A DNA stretch of 64,000 bases from an uncultured Lachnospiraceae bacterium (GTDB lineage Bacteria > Bacillota > Clostridia > Lachnospirales > Lachnospiraceae): positions 1 to 64,000 of the forward strand of contig CALGVA010000074.1 of NCBI GenBank assembly GCA_937920345.1, given 5' to 3'. The position numbers and the translations under genes were made by a program. How positions within the stretch are numbered: position 1 is the first letter of the stretch; the number at the start of each line of letters is the position of its first letter. Positions 1-8,394 of this stretch are shown in pieces. The notes under the pieces were generated by a model. That model saw nothing but the letters and a program-made list of their open reading frames with translations. It was not told where the DNA came from and did not search any database.

Positions 1-108
1 GAAAATTTTCTCTTGAATTTTCAGGGTTGCATTACTGTTTATTTGTCAAGGTTCTAAAGCACACAATTGTAATGTGCATTCCACTGCATACATAGATCAC
101 GCAGTGAA

Positions 109-198
109 CGGAGAAGGAGGGATTTGAACCCTCGCGCCGCTATTAACGACCTGCACCCTTTCCAGGGGTGTCCCTTCAGCCATCTTGGGTACTTCTCC
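109..198 (-). tRNA. tRNA-Ser (anticodon GGA)
   Basis: On the minus strand the sequence folds as a long-variable-arm tRNA. The acceptor arms GGAGAAG and CTTCTCC pair, the discriminator is G as usual for serine tRNAs, and the T-arm reads GGTTCAAATCC. The anticodon loop CTGGAAA gives GGA. No CCA is encoded. It lies about 150 bases downstream of a second serine tRNA on the same strand. Confidence 0.96.
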
Positions 199-336
199 AC
201 ATACAGCTAAACGCAATCATTTATAATATTGTCGTCTTTATCAGGCACTGCTTTTATTATATAGAAAGTTCTCATTTCATATACACGCAGTAAGATTCGT
301 TCCAAAAGAACTTATCATGATGATAAAGGCTCGGTT

Positions 337-350
337 GGAGAGGTATCTCC
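337..350 (-). other. Hairpin in the 3' trailer of tRNA-Ser(UGA)
   Basis: A perfect 5-bp hairpin (GGAGA-TACC-TCTCC on the minus strand) starts three bases past the tRNA 3' end. Eleven of its bases are the exact complement of the first eleven bases of the tRNA, so it could also pair with the tRNA 5' end. Confidence 0.5.
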
Positions 351-352
351 AG

Positions 353-438
353 CGGAGAGGGTGGGATTCGAACCCACGCGCCCTTGCGGACAAACGGTTT
401 TCAAGACCGCCTCGTTATGACCACTTCGATACCTCTCC
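353..438 (-). tRNA. tRNA-Ser (anticodon UGA)
   Basis: Minus-strand class II tRNA. The acceptor arms GGAGAGG and CCTCTCC pair, the discriminator is G, and the T-arm reads GGTTCGAATCC. The anticodon loop CTTGAAA gives UGA, and the long variable arm lies between the anticodon and T arms. No CCA is encoded. It is probably transcribed from the promoter at 479-507. Confidence 0.96.
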
Positions 439-478
439 GTGTTCGCATTGCACTTCCCTCACGGTCAGCGCAAGGATT

Positions 479-507
479 ATTTTAGCAAAAATGAATTTCA
501 GTGTCAA
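479..507 (-). promoter_or_regulatory. Sigma-A-type promoter for the tRNA-Ser genes
   Basis: The minus strand shows TTGACA (502-507), a 17-base spacer and TAAAAT (479-484). Transcription would start near 472, about 34 bases before tRNA-Ser(UGA). Confidence 0.7.
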
Positions 508-606
508 CCTATTTTTCACCTTTTATTCCATTAATTTTCAAAAGCGGAATGAAATGTTTATTTCCGCTTAGATGCGAAGGGATGGATTTCTGTCTTTCGC
601 CCATTA

Positions 607-1068
607 TCAGATTCCATTATTTAAAATATTAATCGCCTTATACAGAACAATTGCCAATACCGCCATTGCTAATATGATCCATTGAAAGAGTTTCTCATGC
701 GTCCCTGTAACCACCTCCACAGGCACATTATACTTTCTCACCCATACGCAGAACAGTTCAATATTCTTGACGGACAGATTAAGGCTGAGGCAGCCGCACA
801 ACTTTCTGCCCTCCCGGTCATATATTGCCATAGAACCTTCTGTATTGATCGTAACCTTCAGCAGTTCAACAGAACTGTAACGCTTACGCCTGATCTTTAT
901 ATTTCTGCCGTCAATTTTTATCTTCTTCCCGACACTGAACGGCTCATACATCCCGTTCTCAACAAGCTGATCGACAACCATCTCTTCCTTATTGCAAAGC
1001 AGATCCGTAAGCCGTTGTATGATGGCATAACGTCTTTCCTCTGCCTGCAGCATATTACTTATTTTCAA
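607..1068 (-). CDS. Hypothetical protein with C-terminal membrane helix
   Basis: I do not recognise the family. The reading frame is open from the stop codon of the preceding gene (1195), but the best start is TTG at 1068, which has AGGAG seven bases upstream and gives 153 residues. An ATG directly at 1194 lacks a ribosome binding site. The product has a charged, probably cytoplasmic N-terminal part (many Lys/Arg around residues 40-65) and one hydrophobic helix near the C-terminus (WIILAMAVLAIVLYK), which suggests a tail-anchored topology. It follows the IspD-kinase gene on the same strand and may be cotranscribed with it. No catalytic motif is visible. Confidence 0.55.
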   Translation of the reverse strand: MKISNMLQAEERRYAIIQRLTDLLCNKEEMVVDQLVENGMYEPFSVGKKIKIDGRNIKIRRKRYSSVELLKVTINTEGSMAIYDREGRKLCGCLSLNLSVKNIELFCVWVRKYNVPVEVVTGTHEKLFQWIILAMAVLAIVLYKAINILNNGI

Positions 1069-1194
1069 GACCGTTCTCCTCAATATACATATCATTTGAA
1101 CATGGCGCTCGTGCAAGCCGAAATAAATATGTCCAGCCTCCTTTTGCATGCATGCCCCATAAAAGTCAAAGGAATACATGAAAGAAAATCTCAT

Positions 1195-2541
1195 CTATAT
1201 TTCTTCCTTCCATGCCGCAATCCGTGCAAACAATTCTTCCATATTAATTTTTGAAAAATCGGTTGTATCAACCTTAATCTGCCTGCCATCAGCGCAAAAG
1301 GTATCAAATCCTCTTTCTTCTATTCCATGAACATAATTTTCATAAGAAATGGTTCCTGCCTTTGAAGTTTTCAGATGATTCTCTTCCTTTTCCGGATAAC
1401 AGTCATTCACTACATGCCCTCTGTGTCTGTCAGGACTGCTTTCCCGCTTCACAAAACGCTGGTAGATCACTTTGTAATCGCCTGTTAAGGTAATCGTCAG
1501 TGCAGGACATCGATATTGTTCTAAAAGCTTTTTTATTCCATGTTCTGATGAATATTCAAAATTATTCTCTAAGATAAAAGGCTGTCCTGCTTTCATAAGC
1601 TGACCTGCGACATAATACATAATTTCCGTGCCGGCAATTCCAAGATTTACTTTTTCTGCTCTCGACTGAAAGCCAACATGATCAAACAGCAATTCTTTTA
1701 TGGCATCCCTTGAAATAACAGGCAGCTTCAACCTTTCAGAGATGGCTTTCGCCATAGTGCTTTTGCCTGCTGCCGGCATACCTGTCACTAATATGCAAAA
1801 CATTTTAACGCGGCTTAAAAGCGCCTCCGCGATCACCAGGTCCTCCGGCGTCGTTATCTTGATATTTTCATAAGAACCCCGCACCAGGCTGACGCGTTTC
1901 CCGGTATAGTTTTCTACTGCCATAGCGTCGTCCGTGATCCCGCAGCCGTCCGCAGCCTGCGCTTTATCCTGCATAAAAGCTTCATACGCCGCCGTAATCA
2001 GCGGGATCTCGAATACCTGCGGCGTCTGGATCTGCCATACGAGCCTCCGCTCCGGCGTCTGCGCCGCATAGCCTGCCGCATCTGCAATCTTGATCGTATC
2101 TTTAACCGGCATTCCCGTCACGCACGCGCCCGTTCTCTCGACTTCCGCAAGACAGCGTTGTAAGATCTCCTCCGTCAGAAAAGGACGTGCGCCGTCATGG
2201 ATAAACACATACCCGCCCGCTTCCGCTCCGGTCATCTTCTTCGCCTCAATCAGCTTAAGCGCATGATACACGGAGTCATACCGTTCCTGCCCGCCTGCAA
2301 TGACAGCGGACACCTTATGGAATCCGTAATGCTCCACGATCTCTTCTCGAACATAAGAAATATCCTCCGCGCCGGTGACAAGGATACAGTCATCAATCAC
2401 AGAGGACTCTTCTATCGCATGCAGCGCATACCAGATCAGCGGTCTGCCCTGCAGGAGCATATACTGTTTCGCCACATCGCTTTTCATACGGCTGCCGCTC
2501 CCCGCCGCAAGCACAACCGCGATACATCTCTTCTTCTCCAT
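1195..2541 (-). CDS. ispD: IspD fused to a P-loop kinase-like domain
   Basis: Residues 1-244 are 2-C-methyl-D-erythritol 4-phosphate cytidylyltransferase, the CTP-dependent third step of the MEP isoprenoid pathway. Visible are the nucleotide-binding LAAGSGSRM (11-19), HDGARPF and the TPQVF segment. Residues 247-448 are a separate P-loop module with Walker A GMPAAGKST (254-262), resembling small AAA-type kinases of unknown substrate. The two parts join through ARG-VAL-LYS-MET with no stop; the Met is codon 247 (position 1803) and has no ribosome binding site. The usual IspD is about 230 residues, so the C-terminal half is extra. The kinase half looks less GC-rich than the IspD half, which suggests a fusion of unlike genes. 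IspD activity is likely; the kinase substrate is unknown. Confidence 0.9.
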   Translation of the reverse strand: MEKKRCIAVVLAAGSGSRMKSDVAKQYMLLQGRPLIWYALHAIEESSVIDDCILVTGAEDISYVREEIVEHYGFHKVSAVIAGGQERYDSVYHALKLIEAKKMTGAEAGGYVFIHDGARPFLTEEILQRCLAEVERTGACVTGMPVKDTIKIADAAGYAAQTPERRLVWQIQTPQVFEIPLITAAYEAFMQDKAQAADGCGITDDAMAVENYTGKRVSLVRGSYENIKITTPEDLVIAEALLSRVKMFCILVTGMPAAGKSTMAKAISERLKLPVISRDAIKELLFDHVGFQSRAEKVNLGIAGTEIMYYVAGQLMKAGQPFILENNFEYSSEHGIKKLLEQYRCPALTITLTGDYKVIYQRFVKRESSPDRHRGHVVNDCYPEKEENHLKTSKAGTISYENYVHGIEERGFDTFCADGRQIKVDTTDFSKINMEELFARIAAWKEEI

Positions 2542-2690
2542 CTTACCTGCCTTCCCCTCATACCTTCAACACCCGCCCAGACATGATATGCAGAGAATAC
2601 CTGCCCGGACCTTCCCTGGTGCGTAGAAAATCCGCAAAGCAAATCCTAGCATTTCTTTGTATGTGTATTCTGCAGACTTAGATATTCTCT

Positions 2691-3734
2691 TCACACCGCG
2701 CCGAGTTTCAGATTCGGCACCGCATTCAGATCATACCCGTGCCGCACCCCTTTGCGATATTCATAATACGCCGCCGCACCGATCATTGCCGCGTTATCCG
2801 TACACAGAACGGGCGAAGGACGGTAAAAGGCAATACCGCGCTTATTGCACGCTTCCTCTAATGCACTCCGAAGCGCACTGTTTGACGCAACCCCGCCTGC
2901 GATGGCAAATTTCTTCGCACCGCACTCCTGTACCGCATTCATGGAATGTTCGACCAGCACGTCTACCACTGCCTTCTGAAAAGAGGCCGCCACATCCGCC
3001 TGCGAGATCTCGAGTCCTTTCATCTCACAGGAGTTCAGATAATTGAGCACCGCGGATTTCAAACCGCTGAAACTGAAATCATAGACCGCATCCGCCACCT
3101 TAGCACGCGGAAACTTGATCGCATCCGGATTTCCCTCCTTTGCAACCTTGTCAATCTTAGGACCGCCCGGGTACCCCAGCCCGATGGCTCTCGCCACTTT
3201 ATCAAAAGCTTCTCCGGCCGCGTCATCCCTTGTCCTGCCCATGATCTCATACTCTCCGTAATCTGTAACCTGCACAAGATGCGAATGTCCGCCTGATACG
3301 ACCAGACAGACGTAGGGTGGTTCTAAATCTTTATGTTCAATATAATTCGCGCTGATATGCCCTTCGATATGATGGACACCAATCAGCGGAATCCCCGAGG
3401 CAAAACTGATCGCCTTGGCCGCCGATACGCCTACTAACAGCGCTCCGACCAGACCGGGACCATATGTCACCGCGATAGCGTCCATCTCCCGAAGCGTCAT
3501 GCCTGCTGTCTGAAGCGCCTCCGCGATCACCTGGTTGATCCTCTCAGTATGCTTGCGGGATGCGATCTCCGGAACGACACCACCGTATAATGTATGCAGA
3601 TCGATCTGCGAAGATATGATATTCGACAGGACATCCCTGCCGTTTCTGACGACCGCCGCCGCTGTCTCATCACAGGAGCTCTCTATCGCCAGTATCGTGA
3701 TATCTTGATTCCTGCACGTCGTCTCTGTATCCAT
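2691..3734 (-). CDS. tsaD: tRNA N6-adenosine threonylcarbamoyltransferase TsaD
   Basis: TsaD transfers threonylcarbamoyl from TC-AMP to A37 of ANN-decoding tRNAs, forming t6A in the cytoplasm. At 347 residues it is of normal length. It shows the N-terminal ESSCDET motif, the metal-binding HIEGH (122-126), the SGGH nucleotide-binding segment (147-150) and the C-terminal CTDNAAMIG region that carries the third metal ligand. Its partners TsaB and TsaE are encoded about 3 kb upstream on the same strand, separated by RimI, a zinc-ribbon protein, RNase Z and a membrane protein. The cluster therefore holds the specific t6A genes except tsaC. Confidence 0.96.
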   Translation of the reverse strand: MDTETTCRNQDITILAIESSCDETAAAVVRNGRDVLSNIISSQIDLHTLYGGVVPEIASRKHTERINQVIAEALQTAGMTLREMDAIAVTYGPGLVGALLVGVSAAKAISFASGIPLIGVHHIEGHISANYIEHKDLEPPYVCLVVSGGHSHLVQVTDYGEYEIMGRTRDDAAGEAFDKVARAIGLGYPGGPKIDKVAKEGNPDAIKFPRAKVADAVYDFSFSGLKSAVLNYLNSCEMKGLEISQADVAASFQKAVVDVLVEHSMNAVQECGAKKFAIAGGVASNSALRSALEEACNKRGIAFYRPSPVLCTDNAAMIGAAAYYEYRKGVRHGYDLNAVPNLKLGAV

Positions 3735-3853
3735 CTGCGTGCCTTTCTAACAGTTCACACGGCTCCACGGTTACTGTGCACCGGTCCGCCCGGACTGTTG
3801 CCTTTCCTTCTATACTATTCTTCCTGTATCCGTCTTACGGTTTATACCGGAAT

Positions 3854-4426
3854 CTAACTCTCAACCAGTTCCCAGCCCAGAATCTTCCAGTGACCGTCTT
3901 CGTCCTTGCGCAGCACGAACTGTTCCATGGAACGCACCGTGCCCGTCGTCCCTCTCTTAATACTGAACGTGCAGTACAGTCTCGCGCAGGAATATCCATC
4001 CTCCACAAATTCCTCTACGTCAACGCTGGCGGACAACACATAACCGGTTATCGTGCAATCGTTATTCTTCATGTCTGCAATCTCGGTCCGCAGATCGTTC
4101 AAATAGTCCTCCTGGGACTTATTCGCAACGAGCTCCGCATCATACAGTTCCTGAATCTTGAACGCCAGCTGCTCCAGTTCGTCTTCCGTATAGTCTTCAT
4201 TATAGAAACATTTCGTGATCTCGGCGTAGTATTTTACCACTTCCTTCGGCGTATGCGGATAGTTCCGCTCCAGATCCTTCTGCAGCACCTTCTGTACCGG
4301 CGTCGATTCCACCGGCATTTCCGCCTCCACTTTAGATTTATGGTTTAAATTGATAAAATATGCCGCAACTACCCCTACAAGGATCAGTCCGATCACAATA
4401 ACCGTTATGACTCCGGAACGCTTCAT
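3854..4426 (-). CDS. Small membrane-anchored protein of unknown function
   Basis: The product has 190 residues from the ATG at 4426, which has AAGGAG nine bases upstream; this is better supported than the TTG overlapping the RNase Z stop. A short positive N-terminus and one membrane helix (residues about 4-25) are followed by an extracytoplasmic domain with a helical segment and a beta-rich C-terminal half that ends in a WKILGWELVE motif. This resembles a small single-domain family common in Lachnospiraceae (probably DUF6715, from memory). It follows RNase Z by 17 bases and is probably cotranscribed. No function can be assigned. Confidence 0.8.
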   Translation of the reverse strand: MKRSGVITVIVIGLILVGVVAAYFINLNHKSKVEAEMPVESTPVQKVLQKDLERNYPHTPKEVVKYYAEITKCFYNEDYTEDELEQLAFKIQELYDAELVANKSQEDYLNDLRTEIADMKNNDCTITGYVLSASVDVEEFVEDGYSCARLYCTFSIKRGTTGTVRSMEQFVLRKDEDGHWKILGWELVES

Positions 4427-4443
4427 ATCTATCGGCTCCTTTC

Positions 4444-5355
4444 TCAATCTTCCTGAAATACAAGGTCAACACTCCTGCCGTCTTTCGCCGCTACCGCGTT
4501 TGGAAAAATCTTCCTGACCGCCGGCATATACTCCTCCGGACGAACCAGTGAAGGGCTGTAATGTGTTAGCCACAATTCCCCCACATCCGCCTGTTTCGCC
4601 AGCTTCGCAGCCTCGTAGAAAGTCATGTGCTTATACTCTTTTGCTTTCGCAAGCTTCTCCGGTTCTCCATACATGCCCTCGCATATAAAAAGATCTGCAT
4701 CTGCCGCGCCGCGCACAATTCCTTCCGTCGGTCTGGTATCCGTGCAATACGCCACTTTAAGCCCTTTGCGCGGCTCTCCCAGCACCATCTCCGGCGTATA
4801 CGTGCCGTTTTCTGTCTCTATTATCTCACCTTTTTGCAAACGATTCCAGTAATTTCTCGGAATATTGAGTTTTTCTGCTCTCGACACGTCAAATCTGCCG
4901 ATGCGGTCCACTATGATACTGTAGCCGTAGCAGATGACATTGTGATTGACTCTGTAAGCCTCTATGCGAAAACCTTCAAACGCAACAGACTGCTGCGCCT
5001 CCGTCAGTTCCAGATAGTTAATTGTAAAAGGAAGCTCCGGCGCAATTACGCGCAGAGCATTCACCACTTTGGCAAGCCCTTTGGGCCCGATGAGCAGAAG
5101 CGGCTCGGTCCGCTCCGCATTGCCCATGGTAAGAAGCATACCCGGCAGTCCGCTGATATGATCCGCATGATAGTGGGTAAAGCAGATCACATCGATGGGT
5201 TTGGGGCTCCAGCCCTTCTCCTTCATGGCGATCTGCGTGCCCTCCCCACAGTCAATCAATATGCTTGTCCCGTTGTAGCGCGCCATCAGCGACGTAAGCC
5301 ATCTGCCGGGCAGCGGCATCATACCGCCTGTTCCTAATAAACAGATATCTAACAT
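4444..5355 (-). CDS. rnz: Ribonuclease Z
   Basis: A metallo-beta-lactamase-fold endonuclease that trims the 3' trailer of tRNA precursors, which suits the CCA-less tRNA genes in this window. The zinc-binding motif THYHADH is at residues 60-66, and the N-terminus MLDICLLGTGGMMP is typical of the family. Further ligands lie in the CTDTRPT and THYSP segments. I chose the ATG at 5355 because GGGAG stands five bases upstream, giving 303 residues; the upstream ATG at 5367 has no good site. It is the first gene of a pair with the membrane protein downstream. Confidence 0.93.
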   Translation of the reverse strand: MLDICLLGTGGMMPLPGRWLTSLMARYNGTSILIDCGEGTQIAMKEKGWSPKPIDVICFTHYHADHISGLPGMLLTMGNAERTEPLLLIGPKGLAKVVNALRVIAPELPFTINYLELTEAQQSVAFEGFRIEAYRVNHNVICYGYSIIVDRIGRFDVSRAEKLNIPRNYWNRLQKGEIIETENGTYTPEMVLGEPRKGLKVAYCTDTRPTEGIVRGAADADLFICEGMYGEPEKLAKAKEYKHMTFYEAAKLAKQADVGELWLTHYSPSLVRPEEYMPAVRKIFPNAVAAKDGRSVDLVFQED

Positions 5356-5486
5356 GTGTTCTCCCATTCCGTTACCGTCCGTATCTGACGCTTTTCATGC
5401 ACCGCACCCTTACGTCAGTCTGAACCATAACCTCTTACAGTAACAGTCCGGGCAGCCTGGTGTACCGTAGTACACTAACCTTTATA

Positions 5487-5735
5487 TCAGAGCAGTTCCT
5501 TACGCTCCCATTCTTCTGCGGGAATGGAGAATTTCTCCACTATTTTCCGGTAGCACGCCTCACACAGATCGAACTTCTGACTTATACCGTCTCTCGTTCC
5601 AAAAAAGCCAAAATCATGCTCCACGTGTATACATTCTTCTTTTACAAATCCATTTTCTACCAATAAATTTTTACCGCAGCAGTTGCAGACTGCCTGCACC
5701 AGTTCCGTTTCTTTTTTTTCTGAATAAACACGCAT
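5487..5735 (-). CDS. Small zinc-ribbon-like protein
   Basis: The 82-residue product contains two cysteine pairs, C17/C20 and C58/C61, with further Cys/His residues at 35, 37 and 40. This spacing is typical of a structural zinc-binding fold. No catalytic residues are evident. GGAGG precedes the ATG (seen as cctcc at about 5743). It lies between RimI and RNase Z on the same strand with over 90 bases on each side, so it may be monocistronic. Function unknown. Confidence 0.75.
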   Translation of the reverse strand: MRVYSEKKETELVQAVCNCCGKNLLVENGFVKEECIHVEHDFGFFGTRDGISQKFDLCEACYRKIVEKFSIPAEEWERKELL

Positions 5736-5828
5736 GACAAACCTCCCATATGTTACTTACTTATTCTGCTATGTCCCATTTTATCAGACAAAAACTGTAA
5801 CAACAGTGGTAATTGTTCCATGCTGTTC

Positions 5829-6263
5829 CTATCTCTTCCAGAAGATCAGTGCATCCTCCGCCGGCTTCTCATAGAAATTCGGGCGGATACCCGCCGACAC
5901 GAATCCCAGCTTCTCATATACATGAATGGCAGCGGCATTGCTGACCCTGACTTCCAGTGTGTATGCCGTGAGACCTTCCCGATCCCCCTCCCGCATCAGG
6001 TGCTGCAGCATAGCCGTGCCGATCCCCTGATTCCTCGCTTCCGGTGCGATCACCACATTCGTAATATTGCCTTCTCCGGCAATCATAAGGACGCCGCAGC
6101 CTCCAAGCAGCTGTCCGTCCCGCTCCGCCACATAATATCTGGCATCCTCTTTGCTGATCATTTCCAGAAAAGAATCCGCCGACCACGGCATGGAAAAGGT
6201 CTCCTCCTCCAGCCTGCTGATAAAAGGCACGTCCCCGGGGGTCATTCTTCTATATCTAACCAT
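5829..6263 (-). CDS. rimI: Ribosomal protein S18-alanine N-acetyltransferase RimI
   Basis: A GNAT-fold acetyltransferase of about 144 residues. It contains the acetyl-CoA-binding segment NQGIGTAML, the beta-bulge ITNVVIAPEARN and the C-terminal AAIHVYEKLGF typical of RimI. The ATG at 6263 lies four bases after the tsaB stop codon, with an AGGA-like site inside tsaB, so translation is probably coupled. RimI acetylates the N-terminus of ribosomal protein S18, and the gene is often found beside tsaB and tsaD in Firmicutes. The longer upstream reading frame overlaps tsaB and is unlikely to be translated. Confidence 0.92.
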   Translation of the reverse strand: MVRYRRMTPGDVPFISRLEEETFSMPWSADSFLEMISKEDARYYVAERDGQLLGGCGVLMIAGEGNITNVVIAPEARNQGIGTAMLQHLMREGDREGLTAYTLEVRVSNAAAIHVYEKLGFVSAGIRPNFYEKPAEDALIFWKR

Positions 6264-6267
6264 ATTG

Positions 6268-7047
6268 TTATTCGTCCTGCCTTTCCGGCACACTCTGCGC
6301 CCGCTCCCGCTCCGCCTGGGACAGCCGCAGATATTCCGGCACATGCTCCGCCCCGCTCACGCTCCTGCCCTGTGCATAATATACACGCCCGAGCGCCGCA
6401 ATACAGGCGGCAGACTGCCGGTTGCGATGTGCCGGCGCTAATGTATACGGCACCCGCAGCACTTCCCGCATCCGCTCTCTGAATACCGGAATCCCGTCTC
6501 CCACGAATACCACCGGTCTGCCAAGGTGATTCAGCGCTTCCGCAATTTCATCAAATGAAACGGCGCACTGTTCTTTAATGACACGCATGTCATATTTATA
6601 CGCATCCGCCGTGCTTTGCGCTGCACTGTCCTGTGCGTGTTCTTTCTCTCTATCCCCCGGAACAAACGCATAGATTCCGGTGTACACCTGACTTCTTCTG
6701 GCATCCATGATCGGACATACCACATCGTCACTTCCGTACATCTGATACGCAAGTCCCTCCAGTGTGGGAACCGGAATAATCGGTTTCTCCATGGCGAAGG
6801 CAAGCCCCTTCGCCGTCGCCGATCCGATCCGCAGTCCGGTAAAAGACCCCGGTCCCGCCGCCACCGCGATCGCATCCACGGTGGACAAGTCCAGTTCCAC
6901 CATGTTACGGATCTCCTCCAGCATGGGAAGCAGTGTCTGGGAATGGGTCTTTTTATATTGTATGGTATACTCTGCAATTAAATTATCATCTTCTGTCAGC
7001 GCCACGGACGCTGTCAGCCCGGAACTGTCCAGTGCCAATATTTTCAT
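6268..7047 (-). CDS. tsaB: t6A biosynthesis protein TsaB
   Basis: TsaB is the catalytically degenerate TsaD paralogue that forms the TsaB-TsaD-TsaE complex. The 259-residue product begins MKILALDSSGLTASVAL and contains the YTIQYKKTHSQTLLPM and GPGSFTGLRIG segments diagnostic of the family. Its ATG overlaps the tsaE stop codon by four bases, and rimI starts four bases after its stop, so the order tsaE-tsaB-rimI forms one operon. The segment around residues 130-150 is charged and looks like a surface loop. Confidence 0.95.
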   Translation of the reverse strand: MKILALDSSGLTASVALTEDDNLIAEYTIQYKKTHSQTLLPMLEEIRNMVELDLSTVDAIAVAAGPGSFTGLRIGSATAKGLAFAMEKPIIPVPTLEGLAYQMYGSDDVVCPIMDARRSQVYTGIYAFVPGDREKEHAQDSAAQSTADAYKYDMRVIKEQCAVSFDEIAEALNHLGRPVVFVGDGIPVFRERMREVLRVPYTLAPAHRNRQSAACIAALGRVYYAQGRSVSGAEHVPEYLRLSQAERERAQSVPERQDE

Positions 7048-7475
7048 GGTAACTCCTCTATCGTGATCCGCCGGTAATCAAACCCTTTATCCAGATCTTT
7101 CTCTATCGTGATCCGCCGGTATGTCTCCGGCAGTATCTCTTCAATCAGGCCGGCCCACTCGATCAGGCATAGGCCGTCACCGTAAAAGTAATCCTCATAG
7201 CCGATCTCATCCATCTCTTCCACGTCACCGATGCGGTACACATCGAAGTGATAGAACGGCAGCCTGCCCTCCTCGTATATCTGCACGATCGTAAAAGTAG
7301 GACTGTTCACCGGCTCCTCTATGCCAAGCCCTGCCGCCACGCCCTGCGTCAGAACGGTCTTACCCACGCCCAGATCACCGATCAGTGTGTAGACCTCCCC
7401 GGCTTTCGCCTGCTGACCGATCTGTCTGCCTAACGCGAAGGTCTCCCCGGCGCTGTATGTCTCGATAATTTTCAT
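7044..7475 (-). CDS. tsaE: t6A biosynthesis ATPase TsaE
   Basis: A small P-loop ATPase needed for turnover of the TsaBD complex. Walker A is GDLGVGKT (33-40), followed by PVNSPTFTIVQIY and YHFDVYRI, all characteristic of TsaE. The ATG at 7475 has a GGAAG site five bases upstream and gives the usual start MKIIETYSAG; an ATG at 7487 is also in frame. The C-terminus repeats YRRITIE twice, 15 residues apart. At DNA level a 21-bp direct repeat (7056-7076 and 7101-7121) underlies this, which could be an old in-frame duplication. Confidence 0.94.
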   Translation of the reverse strand: MKIIETYSAGETFALGRQIGQQAKAGEVYTLIGDLGVGKTVLTQGVAAGLGIEEPVNSPTFTIVQIYEEGRLPFYHFDVYRIGDVEEMDEIGYEDYFYGDGLCLIEWAGLIEEILPETYRRITIEKDLDKGFDYRRITIEELP

Positions 7476-7490
7476 ATATTCTTCCATTCC

Positions 7491-7562
7491 GAAGCGTTTT
7501 ACGCTGAGGAGGCGGGCAAAATGTCAGATTTTGCTCTGCCATCATGGAATTTGTGACGCTTC
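7491..7562. repeat. Nested inverted repeats between ycxB-like gene and tsaE
   Basis: An outer pair GAAGCGT / ACGCTTC (7491-7497, 7556-7562) encloses an inner pair GCAAAAT / ATTTTGC within 7511-7540. There is no T-run after either stem on the minus strand, so it is a hairpin of unknown role rather than a clear terminator. Confidence 0.45.
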
Positions 7563-7639
7563 GACACAAATTCAAACTAAACCTGTTTTATTTGTTGAAC
7601 TAAATTGCTCATCAGAGAATTTATTCGACCGTTCTCACG

Positions 7640-8131
7640 CTAACCTCTAATCTTCACTTTCTTCGGCGGCATGTGCGCGGAAATGATCTCAATCGCTTTA
7701 TATTTACTGTCTCCCAGGTCTTTCTTCGGAAAAATACAGGCGCTGGTGCGCGTCGTATACACCACAACGCTGCTCGGGGTGGACACCGCCTTCACCATAG
7801 CGTCCCATGCCATCTGCTCCGTGGTATCGTCCTGCGACACCTCGATCCCCTCATCTGACAGCCGGTAGTGCAGCGGCTTCTTAAACGCCGGTGTGTTCAG
7901 CGCCTGCTGCCTGGATTTCAGGAAAAGGGTCCATGGCAGATACAGCAGGATGACAAGGCCGATGATCAGACAGATCGGCTGCCTGTTAGAAGCAAAGAGC
8001 ACCAGCATGAGCGCTCCCACAATCGAGCCCATGATGCCCGCCATACTGCTGTAGGTATGGTGCAGCATATAATCATATAAAATGTTCGGGGTAATCTTCA
8101 CGTCAAATTCGATTTCCATTCTATCGTACAT
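7640..8131 (-). CDS. YcxB-like membrane protein
   Basis: A 163-residue protein with two adjacent membrane helices (about residues 32-50 and 52-70) followed by a cytoplasmic domain that has the pattern of YcxB-like proteins: a beta strand with HYRLSDEGIEVSQ, then AWDAMVKAVSTPSSVVVYT and an IFPKKDL segment. GGAGG lies just before the ATG at 8131 (one base) and 13 bases before an in-frame ATG at 8119, so the start is uncertain. The family has no established function. A terminator-like hairpin lies between it and the upstream M56 gene, so it is probably its own unit. Confidence 0.8.
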   Translation of the reverse strand: MYDRMEIEFDVKITPNILYDYMLHHTYSSMAGIMGSIVGALMLVLFASNRQPICLIIGLVILLYLPWTLFLKSRQQALNTPAFKKPLHYRLSDEGIEVSQDDTTEQMAWDAMVKAVSTPSSVVVYTTRTSACIFPKKDLGDSKYKAIEIISAHMPPKKVKIRG

Positions 8132-8213
8132 CCCTCCGTATGCAAAAGCTGTTTCCGCGTATGATATCTCTCTATCGTTTATGATACCTGCAGCGGCTTT
8201 TTATTCTTTCGTG

Positions 8214-8241
8214 AAAAAGCACCTACGTTGTAGGCGCTTTT
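8214..8241 (-). terminator. Rho-independent terminator after the M56 sensor gene
   Basis: On the minus strand AAAAGCGCCTAC-AACG... pairs with GTAGGTGCTTTTT, with a T-run at the end. A matching A-run on the other side makes it potentially bidirectional. Confidence 0.7.
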
Positions 8242-8394
8242 AATCTTACATAGAAAATTGCGACAGCGTAAAACATTCAAGGAAAATGCAAAGCATTCTC
8301 CGAATCGTCGCTGCCGGGCGACGATTTTTATTTATTTCTTATTATACTAAAATTTGAAAGAAGTGCAAGGAAAAAGAATATCGCCTGCATAATA

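Noticed and set aside
1..108. Possible gene or insertion at the left edge
   Set aside because: No frame or repeat could be supported; the AT-rich stretch is only the downstream flank of the tRNA genes.
8303..8326. Strong hairpin AATCGTCGC/GCGACGATT followed by T-rich sequence
   Set aside because: The T-run lies on the plus strand, where no upstream gene exists; it may still be a hairpin of another role, but I do not call it a terminator.
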